The notes under the pieces are model-generated. The model worked only from the letters and a program-made list of their open reading frames with translations. It searched no databases and was not told the origin of the DNA. From contig NZ_JADNRC010000006.1 of assembly GCF_015594725.1 (NCBI RefSeq), positions 62,001 to 126,000 on the forward strand: a stretch of 64,000 nucleotides of DNA. The letters are read 5' to 3'. Position numbers and translations under genes: made by a program. This DNA is from Flavobacterium sp. ALJ2 (GTDB lineage: Bacteria > Bacteroidota > Bacteroidia > Flavobacteriales > Flavobacteriaceae). Below are positions 16,669-25,666 of the stretch, piece after piece. The stretch's first letter is position 1, and each line of letters begins with the position of its first letter.

Positions 16669-17064
16669 ATGAATTACATCCCTTTAATTGGCAGAATCTT
16701 ATTTAGTACAATTTTTATGTATTCTTCATTTGCAAATTTTTCAGATTATTATATTTATGAGGCAAGCATTAAAGGAATACCGTCTTCTTATATTTTAGTC
16801 CCCTTGGTTGGAGTTTTTGAATTATTGGCAGGGTTGAGTATTTTAACTGGATTTATGGCCAAATGGGGAGCGTGGTTAATAATTTTAATTCTTTTGCCAG
16901 TAACATTTGTTATGCATGACTTTTGGAATTTCGAAGATCCTTTTCGCTATCAATATGTACTCATGACTTTTATGAGAAATTTATCTATTATTGGAGCAGC
17001 ATTAATGATTTCATTTTTTGGCGCCGGACCATATAGCTTTGATGAATATAAAGCTAGATTATAG
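16669..17064 (+). CDS. DoxX-family membrane protein
   Basis: 131 residues with four predicted membrane helices: GRILFSTIFMYSSFANF, ILVPLVGVFELLAGLSIL, GAWLIILILLPVTFVMHDFW and LSIIGAALMISFFGAGPYS. The glycine-arginine start (GRILF), the MHDFWNFEDP segment after helix 3 and the GPYSFDE ending are typical of DoxX proteins. Members act in the inner membrane in redox or thiosulfate-linked processes, but the role of this subgroup is unknown. It stands alone. Confidence 0.9.
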   Translation: MNYIPLIGRILFSTIFMYSSFANFSDYYIYEASIKGIPSSYILVPLVGVFELLAGLSILTGFMAKWGAWLIILILLPVTFVMHDFWNFEDPFRYQYVLMTFMRNLSIIGAALMISFFGAGPYSFDEYKARL

Positions 17065-17226
17065 GCTGTAAATCACTTGTATATGCTTAATTATTAAATA
17101 AATTTATTGGATTATATTGTTCCGTGTTATGATTGCAAGTTTTAAAACTTAACAACTTAAGTAATCTGAGTTCATTTAAGTTTAGTACTCATATTTCCTT
17201 ACATTACTTAGATGGTTAGGATATGC

Positions 17227-19002
17227 TTATGTTTTTTTTGACTTTTTAGATGAAGAAGAATCGTCTTTACGCTCACCAATTTGTTGTCGCCACATTGCAT
17301 AATATAATCCTTTTTTATCAACAAGTTCATAGTGATTTCCTTGTTCAATAATTTTTCCGCGTTCGAGTACAAAAATTGTATCGGCATGCATTATAGTTGA
17401 GAGACGATGAGCAATAAGAATAGTGATTTGTTGTTTATCTGCAGAGATTTCTTTAACAGTTTGTGTGATTTGTGACTCAGTAAGAGAGTCTAAAGCTGAA
17501 GTCGCTTCATCAAATATTAGTATTTTGGGTTTACGTAATAAGGCTCTGGCTATTGAAAGACGTTGTTTTTCACCGCCAGATAATTTTTTTCCGCCTTCGC
17601 CTAGAATAGTATCAAGGCCTTTTCCTGAGTTTACTATTATAGGAGTTGCAGAGGCTTTTTTTATTGCCGAAAGCATTTCTTCTTCAGTAGCGTCAGGTTT
17701 AACAAATAGGAGGTTTTCACGAATACTCCCTGAAAATAGTTGAGTATCTTGTGTTACAAAACCCATTTGTCTACGAACGTGATTATATCGCAAATCTTTA
17801 ATAGAAATAGCATCATAAAGAATATCACCTTCTACAGGACGATACAAACCTACCAATAGTTTTACAAGAGTAGATTTTCCTGAACCCGAAGGCCCAACAA
17901 AAGCAATATTATCTCCAAGTTTAGCTTTAAACGAAATGTTCTGAATGGCATTATAAGTTGCATTTTTATGTTTGAAAACCACATTATTAAAATGTAGTTG
18001 ACTAATTGTACCAACTTCTATTGGCTCTTCAGGACTATATTCAGGTTCCTTTTGCATTAACTCATTAAAAAGGAATAAGGCTGTCTCGGCTTCACGATAC
18101 GAGATAATAATACTTCCAAGGTCTTGTAAAGGGCTTATAATTCCAGAAGATATAAACTGCATAGAAATTAGTTCGCCAGGAGATAAAACGTTCTTAAAAA
18201 TCAACCATAATAAAATAAATAAGATAGATTGTTTAAGAAATATCAAAATACTACCTTGAAGAAAAGTAAGGGTTCGCATTTTCTTGACTTTCTCCATCTC
18301 TAAGTCATAAATTTCTTGGGTATGAACCTTCAAGCGCCGAATTTCAGGATAAGTAAGACCAAGACTCTTAACAAGTTCAATATTTCGAAGACTTTCGGTT
18401 ATAGTACCACTCATTTGACGATTTTGCCGAATAAGCGAACGTTGTAATGTTTTGATAGATCGACTTAGAATACTAGTCAATCCACCCAAAATAACTACTC
18501 CAATAAAAAAAACAGGAATAAGAGCCCAATGTTTAGTAACGGCATACCACATTAGGAAAACAATACCTACTACTGAGGTAAATAAAATGTTTATAAATGC
18601 CGAAATAAATTTTTCGGTATCAGAGCGTACTTTTTGTAAAACTGATAAAATTTCTCCGCTACTTTGGTCCTCAAATTCCTGAAAAGGCAATCTAAGTGTT
18701 TGCCTAAGGCCGTCATTAAAAATTTGCATTCCAAATTTTTGTACAATCATGCGTAATACATAATCCTTGAGCGAAAGAAATAAACGAGCCGCAAGAGCAA
18801 TTACAACAGCTATTATCAATAGTTTTATAACCCCGCTTTCTTTACTACTATCACTTTGTTTGTTGTTTAATGCATAATCATCTATTATTTTTCCAAAAAT
18901 GATAGGGTCATAAAGAGAGAGTATTTGCGATATACCAGCAAAGAATAAAACAAGAATGATAAGCCAACCATATGGTTTAAGGTATTTCCAGAATAAAATC
19001 AT
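17227..19002 (-). CDS. ABC exporter, fused membrane and ATPase domains
   Basis: I place the start at the ATG at 19002 (MILFWKYLKPYGWL), giving about 591 residues; an upstream in-frame ATG at 19053 would add 17 residues (MFHFGF...). Six membrane helices of the type I exporter fold occupy about residues 1-310, then the nucleotide-binding domain carries Walker A GPSGSGKST, the signature LSGGEKQRLSIARAL, Walker B ILIFDEATSALD and the H-loop IAHRLST. One half-transporter, acting as a homodimer, exports a lipid, peptide or drug from the cytoplasm. The MsbA/BmrA-like group is likely, but the substrate is undetermined. Its neighbours are unrelated. Confidence 0.94.
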   Translation of the reverse strand: MILFWKYLKPYGWLIILVLFFAGISQILSLYDPIIFGKIIDDYALNNKQSDSSKESGVIKLLIIAVVIALAARLFLSLKDYVLRMIVQKFGMQIFNDGLRQTLRLPFQEFEDQSSGEILSVLQKVRSDTEKFISAFINILFTSVVGIVFLMWYAVTKHWALIPVFFIGVVILGGLTSILSRSIKTLQRSLIRQNRQMSGTITESLRNIELVKSLGLTYPEIRRLKVHTQEIYDLEMEKVKKMRTLTFLQGSILIFLKQSILFILLWLIFKNVLSPGELISMQFISSGIISPLQDLGSIIISYREAETALFLFNELMQKEPEYSPEEPIEVGTISQLHFNNVVFKHKNATYNAIQNISFKAKLGDNIAFVGPSGSGKSTLVKLLVGLYRPVEGDILYDAISIKDLRYNHVRRQMGFVTQDTQLFSGSIRENLLFVKPDATEEEMLSAIKKASATPIIVNSGKGLDTILGEGGKKLSGGEKQRLSIARALLRKPKILIFDEATSALDSLTESQITQTVKEISADKQQITILIAHRLSTIMHADTIFVLERGKIIEQGNHYELVDKKGLYYAMWRQQIGERKDDSSSSKKSKKT

Positions 19003-19053
19003 ATAAATCTTAATTGAAATGAATGTACGGCTATTAAACCCAAAATGGAACAT

Positions 19054-19549
19054 AAAGATATTAAATTAACCTATTATACATAAATTTGTCTTTAATCAAT
19101 AGGAATATAGATTTAGAAAAGGATTAATTAATAATTATATTAAGTCATTTTTTTAAAATAGTTGCTGCAACTGAAAAAAAACTATACCAGTTTGTTAATA
19201 ATTTTGAAGGATAAAAATCGTTTTTAATAATTTTTTTCTTTTTATCATTAATCATTCTTGCAATTATATCAGTCTTTATGGCTATTGGACTTGCTTGTAG
19301 TTCGAATAAACAAATGATTATTACGTTTATAATACTATAATTTTGTGGAATTTATTTTTAATTTTTTTAAACTAGTAGGTACTAGTAGGATTGTTTTGTA
19401 TAAGTATTTATTTTTGGATTTCTATGAGATTGCAAATAATTTATGATATTAGCTTTAGTCTGTATAATAAGTTTTTATAATTGAATTTTATAGGCATTTA
19501 AAAATCTGTACTAATTAACCAAATAAACGATACAAATCAGTAACTAATA
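19054..19549. other. Intergenic region upstream of galK
   Basis: AT-rich. At about 19250-19340 one frame reads like a lipoprotein leader (LIILAIISVFMAIGLACSSN) and stops after 13 more residues, perhaps a vestige. No clear promoter for galK is visible; the tandem repeat at 19371 is the only structured element. Confidence 0.4.
19371..19389. repeat. Two tandem copies of ACTAGTAGG, 10-bp period
   Basis: ACTAGTAGGT (19371-19380) is followed by ACTAGTAGG (19381-19389). Each copy contains the palindrome ACTAGT. It lies about 160 bp upstream of galK and could be a regulator-binding site. Confidence 0.4.
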
Positions 19550-20722
19550 ATGAATGATATTTTAATCCAGAATACAACTCGTTTTTTCAAAGAAAAATTT
19601 GGGAATGAACCACAAAAAATTGTTCTTTCACCAGGAAGAATTAATATAATTGGAGAGCATATTGATTATAATGACGGATATGTTTTACCAGCAGCAATAG
19701 ATAAAATTATTTGTTTTGCTTTAGAGAAAAATAATTCTAAAAAATCAAAAATATATGCGATAGACTTAAATGATGAATTTGAATTTGATTTAACTAAAGA
19801 AATTCAATTAAGTGATATTGTGTGGACTAATTATATTCTAGGTGTTGTAAAACAACTTCAAGATAATGGATTCTCTCTAGAAGGATTTAATTGTGTATTC
19901 AGTAGTAACATTCCAGTTGGGTCAGGATTATCCTCATCAGCAGCATTAGAGTGTGGAATGATCTATGGAATTAAAGAACTCTTTAATCTTATTATCAAAA
20001 AAGTTGATATTGCACTATTAGGTCAAAAAGCAGAACATTGGGTAGGGATTAACTGTGGTATTATGGATCAGTTTTCAAGTGTTTATGGTCTTGAGAATAA
20101 AGTTATTAAATTAGATTGTAAAACGTTGGATTTTGAATATCATGAAGCAAATTTTAATGATTATACTTTGGTTTTATTTGATAGTAATGTAAAACATTCA
20201 TTATTTACATCTGAGTATAATACGCGTAGAGAAGAATGTGAGAAAGGACTGTCAATAATTAAAAATAATTTTCCAACAATCAAAAGCTTTAGAGATTGCA
20301 CAGAAAACCAATTGTTGAGTATTCGAGATAAGATGGATAAAACTGTTTTTAAAAGAGTACACTATGTTATAAAAGAAATTAGACGTGTTACACAAGCATG
20401 TGACGCTCTTGATAATGGTAATATCGAGTATTTAGGACAGCTACTCTTTGATACTCACGATGGTTTATCTAATGAGTATGAAGTGAGTTGTGAAGAACTA
20501 GATATGCTTGTTGCAACTGCAAAAGAAGATGATGCTATAGTAGGTTCTAGATTAATGGGAGGAGGATTTGGAGGGTGTACAATCAATTTAATTAAAAAAG
20601 GAAAAGAAAATGAGGTGAAAAATAAGTTTTCGTCCCTTTATTTAGATATATTTGGGATTGAATTAAAATTTCACGAAGTAAAAATAGGAAATGGAACATC
20701 ACTTTTCAACTTAGATAAATAA
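19550..20722 (+). CDS. galK: Galactokinase
   Basis: 390 residues, usual for GalK. It phosphorylates galactose at C1 with ATP, the first Leloir step. GHMP-kinase motifs are in order: the galactokinase signature PGRINIIGEHIDYNDGYVLP (28-47), the ATP loop VGSGLSSSAALECG (about 122-135) and MGGGFGGCTINL near the C-terminus. Asp in GIMDQFSSVYG is the catalytic-base region. Its TAA is immediately followed by the galT ATG, so the pair is translationally coupled. No epimerase or mutarotase is seen nearby. Confidence 0.97.
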   Translation: MNDILIQNTTRFFKEKFGNEPQKIVLSPGRINIIGEHIDYNDGYVLPAAIDKIICFALEKNNSKKSKIYAIDLNDEFEFDLTKEIQLSDIVWTNYILGVVKQLQDNGFSLEGFNCVFSSNIPVGSGLSSSAALECGMIYGIKELFNLIIKKVDIALLGQKAEHWVGINCGIMDQFSSVYGLENKVIKLDCKTLDFEYHEANFNDYTLVLFDSNVKHSLFTSEYNTRREECEKGLSIIKNNFPTIKSFRDCTENQLLSIRDKMDKTVFKRVHYVIKEIRRVTQACDALDNGNIEYLGQLLFDTHDGLSNEYEVSCEELDMLVATAKEDDAIVGSRLMGGGFGGCTINLIKKGKENEVKNKFSSLYLDIFGIELKFHEVKIGNGTSLFNLDK

Positions 20723-21775
20723 ATGAGAAACTTTAACATTAATGAAGACCCCCACAGAAGGTACAATCCATTACTAAACGAATGGGTTCTTGTTTCACCT
20801 CATAGAGAAAAACGCCCTTGGCAAGGACAAAACGAACTAATTACCTTAGAACCTTTGCCAAAATACGATTCAACTTGTTATTTGTGCCCAGAAAATGTAA
20901 GAGCAAATGGAACAAAAAATCCGAAATATGAAGGTAGCTTTGTATTTGATAATGATTTTGCTGCCATGAAGCAAGATGAAATTATATACGAAGAGGATAT
21001 TGTATATACTTTTTTTCTGGCTAAACCAGAAAGAGGAATATCACGAGTTGTATGTTTTTCGCCAAGACATGACCTTACATTACCAGAAATGGAAATTAAG
21101 GACATTGAAAGTATTATTAAAACATGGCAAAAAGAATATACTGATTTAGGTGCAATCAAATATATCAATTACGTGCAGATTTTTGAAAACAAAGGAAGTG
21201 CCATGGGATGTAGTAATCCGCACCCACATGGACAAATTTGGGCACAATCATCATTGCCAACTCAGGTAGAAAAAACCCAGAATAGTTTAAAAAGTTATTT
21301 CGATAAATATAATAATACACTTTTACAAGATTACCTTAAAGCCGAATTAAAAAAAGAAACTCGAATTGTTATTGAAAATGAATATTTTGTAGCATTGGTT
21401 CCTTTTTGGGCAATATGGCCTTATGAAACTATGATTATAAGCAAGAGAGCTTTTGCAAGAATAACAGATTTTACAGAAGAAGAAGCTGTTTCATTTGCTA
21501 CAATTTTAAAACAGTTGACGATAAAATACGATAACCTTTTTAGTACATCTTTCCCTTATTCATCAGGCATTCATCAAGCTCCTACAGATGGGAATGAACA
21601 CCCTGAATGGCATTTTCATATGCATTTTTATCCACCATTGTTGCGATCAGCTTCAGTTAAGAAATTTATGGTTGGTTACGAAATGTTAGGAGAGTCACAA
21701 CGAGATTTAACTCCAGAGAAATGTGCTGCTACTTTAAGAGAACAATCAATTGTTCATTATAAAATGGAATCATAA
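20723..21775 (+). CDS. galT: Galactose-1-phosphate uridylyltransferase
   Basis: 350 residues, class I GalT. It exchanges UMP between UDP-glucose and galactose 1-phosphate. Zinc-ligand cysteines Cys52 and Cys55 (TCYLCPEN) occur at the E. coli positions, and the active-site His-Pro-His lies in SNPHPHGQIW (nucleophile His169). The C-terminal HFHMHFYPPLLRSASVKKFM block is also typical of class I. It begins at the base after the galK stop codon and is followed by a UUCG-loop terminator. Confidence 0.97.
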   Translation: MRNFNINEDPHRRYNPLLNEWVLVSPHREKRPWQGQNELITLEPLPKYDSTCYLCPENVRANGTKNPKYEGSFVFDNDFAAMKQDEIIYEEDIVYTFFLAKPERGISRVVCFSPRHDLTLPEMEIKDIESIIKTWQKEYTDLGAIKYINYVQIFENKGSAMGCSNPHPHGQIWAQSSLPTQVEKTQNSLKSYFDKYNNTLLQDYLKAELKKETRIVIENEYFVALVPFWAIWPYETMIISKRAFARITDFTEEEAVSFATILKQLTIKYDNLFSTSFPYSSGIHQAPTDGNEHPEWHFHMHFYPPLLRSASVKKFMVGYEMLGESQRDLTPEKCAATLREQSIVHYKMES

Positions 21776-21860
21776 TCTTAAAAATAAAAAATGATTTAAG
21801 ATTCATTTTCATTTGTTTTTCCCATAATACAAATGAATTTTAAATAAGTTCTCAATTAAG

Positions 21861-21894
21861 AATAAGGAAGCTTCGGTTTCCTTATTTTTTTTAC
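21861..21894 (+). terminator. Rho-independent terminator of galKT
   Basis: An 11-bp stem AATAAGGAAGC/GTTTCCTTATT (one G-U pair) closes a UUCG tetraloop (21872-21875) and is followed by a run of T. A textbook intrinsic terminator. Confidence 0.85.
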
Positions 21895-21991
21895 CCTATT
21901 TTTACTTAAAAAGTATTAATTATCAGTTTATTTCGAAATAAGATTAAAAGATTTTATATGAGATACGTTGTGAACCATCTAAATAAAATAT

Positions 21992-22747
21992 ATGAAAATA
22001 GGCCTAATAGGTTTTGGAAAAACAGGAAAATCAGTAGCTTCAGTACTGTTAGAAAATAAGGGTTTTTGTTTAGAATGGGTTTTAAGACAAAGCACAGTGC
22101 TAGAGCATCGATCCGTCCCAGAATTCTTTGGAGTTCCATCGAAAGAGCCTGGATTAATATATTCAAGTTCCAAAACAACAATGGAAGAGCTTTTAGATAA
22201 GCACCCCGTTGATATTATTATTGATTTCTCGTCAACTATAGGTATTCATACTTATGGCGAAATTGCAGCCGAAAGAGGAGTCAAAATAATATCTGCGATC
22301 TCTCATTATACAGATAAAGAGTTAGAACTATTAAAAAAATTGGCTAGTAAAACGACCGTATTTTGGTCACCAAATATTACTCTTGGAGTAAATTATTTAT
22401 TATTTGCAGCCAAATTTTTGAAGAAAATTGCCCCTTTGGTAGATATTGAAATTAATGAAGAGCATTTTAAATTAAAGCAAGGAACATCTGGAACAGCTAT
22501 TAAAATTGCTGAAGCCTTAGATGTTGAAAAAGAAAATATAAATTCGGTTAGGGCAGGAGGTATCGTAGGAAAACATGAAGTAATATTTGGATTTCCTTAT
22601 CAAACAGTGCGACTCATTCATGAGTCGATTTCAAGAGAAGCATTTGGCACAGGTGTTGTTTTTGTCGCCGAAAATATAAAAAACAAAGAAATTGGATTAT
22701 ATAATTTTGAGGATCTTTTGGCCCCATATTTTCAACTTGACAGGTAA
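21992..22747 (+). CDS. DapB-like reductase with an altered active-site motif
   Basis: 251 residues with the dihydrodipicolinate reductase architecture: an N-terminal nucleotide-binding loop IGLIGFGKTGKSVASVLL, DIIIDFSS, the middle WSPNITLGVNYLLFAA, and a C-terminal catalytic fold ending RAGGIVGKHEVIFGFP and ESISREAFGTGVVF. The canonical E-x-HH-x-x-K-x-DAPSGTA motif reads EEHFKLKQGTSGTA here: one histidine is Phe and the DAP portion is shortened. Flavobacteria generally carry a separate conventional dapB of a different N-terminal sequence, so this is probably a paralogue with another substrate. It lies downstream of galKT, beyond a terminator. Confidence 0.8.
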   Translation: MKIGLIGFGKTGKSVASVLLENKGFCLEWVLRQSTVLEHRSVPEFFGVPSKEPGLIYSSSKTTMEELLDKHPVDIIIDFSSTIGIHTYGEIAAERGVKIISAISHYTDKELELLKKLASKTTVFWSPNITLGVNYLLFAAKFLKKIAPLVDIEINEEHFKLKQGTSGTAIKIAEALDVEKENINSVRAGGIVGKHEVIFGFPYQTVRLIHESISREAFGTGVVFVAENIKNKEIGLYNFEDLLAPYFQLDR

Positions 22748-22851
22748 AAAGAATTTACCCCAAAAGTATAAAATCATACAGTTATAAAATAAATTAAGGT
22801 TTTCAAAGTTTAAGATTTGTGGAAAAACAGTATAAATCCTAGCTTTCAGAA

Positions 22852-22884
22852 CCTTAATTAAATAAAACTACTATTTAATTAAGG
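22852..22884. terminator. Bidirectional hairpin between dapB-like and DUF3052-like genes
   Basis: A perfect 13-bp stem (CCTTAATTAAATA 22852-22864, complement 22872-22884) with a 7-nt loop lies between convergent genes. An imperfect larger inverted repeat (TTAAGGTTTTCAAAG near 22795 against CTTTCAGAACCTTAA near 22843) is next to it. Confidence 0.65.
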
Positions 22885-22893
22885 ATATATAAA

Positions 22894-23274
22894 TTATTTT
22901 CCTACACTGTCAATTGGTCTAAAGCGTAATGCACTCCAAGTTTCGTTTATAGAAATTGCACTAACCGTTTTTAATCCAAATTCTTCTCCAGTTACCCGAA
23001 TTGTGTCCCTGTTTATATCAGTTTTAACCTTTGAAGTACCTTTTGGATAAGCAAACCATAACACGCTATCAGATTCAATATTTTCTATATCAGATATAAG
23101 AAAATTTAAAAACTCTTGGTTATTATTAATGAAAACTAACGTGTTTGCACTTTTTGTTTTTTTATCAAAAGTTATTTTAGTGCCGAGTTCTATAAACGCT
23201 TCTTTTATTCCTTTAGGTGCATTAAGAACAGTTCCGTTGTTCTTAAATTTTAATTTTTTGATAACGTCTAGCAT
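22894..23274 (-). CDS. DUF3052-like protein
   Basis: 126 residues. The central LWFAYPKGTSKVKTDINRD and the ending ISINETWSALRFRP are the recognisable blocks of a small cytoplasmic family that I associate with DUF3052. There is no signal peptide or membrane segment. The function of the family is unknown, and the neighbouring AlkC-like gene (115 bp upstream, same strand) may be only a passenger. Confidence 0.75.
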   Translation of the reverse strand: MLDVIKKLKFKNNGTVLNAPKGIKEAFIELGTKITFDKKTKSANTLVFINNNQEFLNFLISDIENIESDSVLWFAYPKGTSKVKTDINRDTIRVTGEEFGLKTVSAISINETWSALRFRPIDSVGK

Positions 23275-23389
23275 TATTTAATAAATTACCGGATTTCTTT
23301 AATGCTAATATAAGTGTTTTTTTAGGTTCAAAGTGGTAAATTTTCAGTGCTAATAAGTAACTGATACTGAGGTTTTTTTCTGGTGTACT

Positions 23390-24193
23390 TTATTTTTCGA
23401 TAGTTCGAAGCGCTTTTTTTATGATATAAGCCGTTGCTTTGGTAGGACTAATTTCTTTCCAATTTTTACAGATTTCAATAACAAATTCAGGATTTGTTTT
23501 GCTGGCATCATTTAGCCAGTTCCCAACGCTGTCTTGTACATATTTTGCACAATCAGATTTTAGAGATTCTAAAATGATTAAGCCTAATCTGGGATTTTGT
23601 TTTAATTCTTCTAGGTGTTCGCACCAAACTCCTCTAGGTCTGGTTGCTTCGCTTGCAAACCGCCTTATATTCTCATCAGAGTGTTTTGTCCATTCAGATA
23701 AAATGGTTAAGCTTTCGTTTAAGTTTTTAGCTATAAATGGTCTTACAGCTAGCCAGCAAATTTCTCTGACGCCAAAATGTTTATCGGCAGCAAAAAACTG
23801 AATTTGGTCTAACATTTCATTAATTGATAGCTCCGTATTTTTTCCAATTGTGTATGTTGCCCAACATCTAACTAAGTCTGATTTATGAGTTGAAAGTAAT
23901 GCGAAAATTTCAGTATCATTTTCTTGTTTAGCTAATTTAAAAAGACTTGTTCCAATAGTTTCATTTATAGTATTGACAGTTTGTTTTTTTAGAGAGTCAA
24001 TATTTGTAATAATTATATCTAAATAGCAAGAACGATCAGTTTGTAGAAGGAAGTTTTTAAGTAAAAGTTTTTGATCAATAGCCAACCATTCTACTAAATT
24101 GGCAGTTTCAATTTCTCCTTTATTTAGTTTTTCTAAAATAGCAACAGGGATATCTTTAGTTGAACGTGCCCCTTTGCGTTTTATTTCTACCAT
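23390..24193 (-). CDS. DNA alkylation repair protein (HEAT-repeat glycosylase, AlkC-like)
   Basis: 267 residues made of paired helices, as in the AlkC/AlkD superfamily of HEAT-like-repeat DNA glycosylases that excise alkylated purines. The marker ENIRRFASEATRPRGVWC near residue 175-192 corresponds to the conserved RR-SE-TRPR-W block of AlkC proteins. Other repeats include LVRCWATYTIG and FGVREICWLAVRPF. The protein is soluble and cytoplasmic. It is divergent from an HxlR regulator. Glycosylase activity is inferred from the family. Confidence 0.88.
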   Translation of the reverse strand: MVEIKRKGARSTKDIPVAILEKLNKGEIETANLVEWLAIDQKLLLKNFLLQTDRSCYLDIIITNIDSLKKQTVNTINETIGTSLFKLAKQENDTEIFALLSTHKSDLVRCWATYTIGKNTELSINEMLDQIQFFAADKHFGVREICWLAVRPFIAKNLNESLTILSEWTKHSDENIRRFASEATRPRGVWCEHLEELKQNPRLGLIILESLKSDCAKYVQDSVGNWLNDASKTNPEFVIEICKNWKEISPTKATAYIIKKALRTIEK

Positions 24194-24272
24194 AATAATT
24201 TATAATTGTTAAAGAATTAGATATTGTTAAATTCCCTATTTGTTAGACTAAATTAGTTATCTATTAATTTAT

Positions 24273-24280
24273 TAATTTTG
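24273..24280 (+). promoter_or_regulatory. Probable -7 element of the HxlR gene
   Basis: TAATTTTG matches TAnnTTTG and lies upstream of both possible starts (24306 and 24354). Confidence 0.45.
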
Positions 24281-24353
24281 CAAAGGTTCAAAACAGTATT
24301 TACATGTGCAATACCGCATATTATTAACGCATAGGGATAAAAAAGTCACTATT

Positions 24354-24692
24354 ATGAAAACAAAGGAAAGAAGCTCAGAAAATAAAATTTGTCCATTAGA
24401 AGTAGCCGTTAATTCTATTAGTGGGAAATGGAAAGTTCCTATTGTTTGGCAAATAAATGAAGGTAAAAAACGACCTAGTGAATTTTTACGTGGAATTGCA
24501 AAAGTTGACAGAAGAGTTTTGAATCAACAGTTAAAAGAAATGGAACATGATGGTATTTTGACCAAAGTGTCTTTTAATGAGCTTCCGCCAAGGGTAGAGT
24601 ATTCGCTCACAGAATTAGGCAAAAAACTAGTTACCATTTTATGGATGCTAAATGATTGGGGTAAATTAATGATTCCTGCTGAGGAGGATTAA
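24354..24692 (+). CDS. HxlR-family transcriptional regulator
   Basis: From the ATG at 24354 the protein has 112 residues (MKTKERSSENKICPLEVAVN); an upstream in-frame ATG at 24306 adds 16 residues that look non-coding. The winged helix is typical: ISGKWKVPIVWQINEGKKRP, FLRGIAKVDRRVLNQQLKEM and PRVEYSLTELGKKL. The single cysteine in ICPLEVA occupies the redox-sensing position of many HxlR proteins. The AlkC-like gene is divergent and may be a target. Confidence 0.92.
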   Translation: MKTKERSSENKICPLEVAVNSISGKWKVPIVWQINEGKKRPSEFLRGIAKVDRRVLNQQLKEMEHDGILTKVSFNELPPRVEYSLTELGKKLVTILWMLNDWGKLMIPAEED

Positions 24693-24706
24693 TATTTAGG
24701 ATAGCA

Positions 24707-25219
24707 TTATTCTTTAAATTGAGCTCTATTTGTTACAAAATAGGCTAATTCTTCCTCATTTATAGTTAAGTTGCTTAATCGTTTAAATCCTGCTTTTTGT
24801 AATACATTTTGAGAACCACTATTGTCAAGATCTGTTATAGCAACGACTTCGTTTTTATCTGTATTTGAAAAAGAATATTGAGTAAGCGCTTTACATACTT
24901 CTGTAGCAATACCTTTTCCCCAATATGGCTTGCTAAGTACATATCCAATTTCTATTTGATTAGTGTTATCTACAAAAACACGAGCGACACACATTCCTAT
25001 AAAATTATTATTTGCAGCATCGAATATAGCCCATCGGCTTAGGTTTCCTTTTTTATAATTTTCAAGCAATTCGTTAAACATTTCAATATATCTTTCTAAA
25101 GAAACTTGAGGTAAATATTGAGTAACCTCAGAATCTTTAAATAAGTTTAAAAATGTTTGTTGCTCATCAACTAAGAATTCACGAATGATTATTCTTTGGC
25201 TTTGGTATAGGTTTGGCAT
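24707..25219 (-). CDS. GNAT acetyltransferase (RimJ/RimL-like)
   Basis: 170 residues. The N-terminal SQRIIIREFLVDEQQTFLNL and the acetyl-CoA loop IGYVLSKPYWGKGIATEV, then NVLQKAGFKRLS, are those of the RimJ/RimL-type GNAT group that acetylates protein N-termini or small amines. It stands alone, convergent with hxlR. The substrate cannot be inferred. Confidence 0.92.
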   Translation of the reverse strand: MPNLYQSQRIIIREFLVDEQQTFLNLFKDSEVTQYLPQVSLERYIEMFNELLENYKKGNLSRWAIFDAANNNFIGMCVARVFVDNTNQIEIGYVLSKPYWGKGIATEVCKALTQYSFSNTDKNEVVAITDLDNSGSQNVLQKAGFKRLSNLTINEEELAYFVTNRAQFKE

Positions 25220-25295
25220 GTTATTGATTTGTATTTATCAAAAGTAAAAAAATAAAATACATATATTCGCAATTAAGAAATTAGTTAAAGTAAAA

Positions 25296-25469
25296 ATGGA
25301 AATAGAACAAATAATAAGGCTTATATTGCCTTTAATAAGTATTGTTATGGGATTAGCAGTAAGAAATTCTGATAATATAAATTATGCATCTATAAAAAAA
25401 TATTGGTGGTTTTTTGTTGTGATAGGAATTCTTTTGTTCTCATACCGATTATACAAGTTTTTGAATTAG
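25296..25469 (+). CDS. Small membrane protein (57 residues)
   Basis: An ATG ORF reading MEIEQIIRLILPLISIVMGL, then a short polar stretch (AVRNSDNINYASIKK) and a second hydrophobic segment (WWFFVVIGILLFSYRLYKFL). The two-helix hairpin layout with positively charged ends and a sensible start suggest a real gene. No family recognised. Confidence 0.5.
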   Translation: MEIEQIIRLILPLISIVMGLAVRNSDNINYASIKKYWWFFVVIGILLFSYRLYKFLN

Positions 25470-25666
25470 TTACTACTATTCAACTCATATAAAATATTGA
25501 TATGAGTAAGGATTATGTCGCAGTACTTAAAAAAATGTTTGTATTTATTCTAAGATTAGTTTAGTAATTAATTAGTAGACAATCAGTGAAGATTATTTTA
25601 AAGTATATCTTAATATAAGGATTGATAATAGCGTTATTATAAGCGCCTTATTGTGAATAATAATTA

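Noticed and set aside
19245..19340. Lipoprotein-leader-like stretch upstream of galK
   Set aside because: No start codon, and it stops 13 residues after the lipobox; too short to call a gene.
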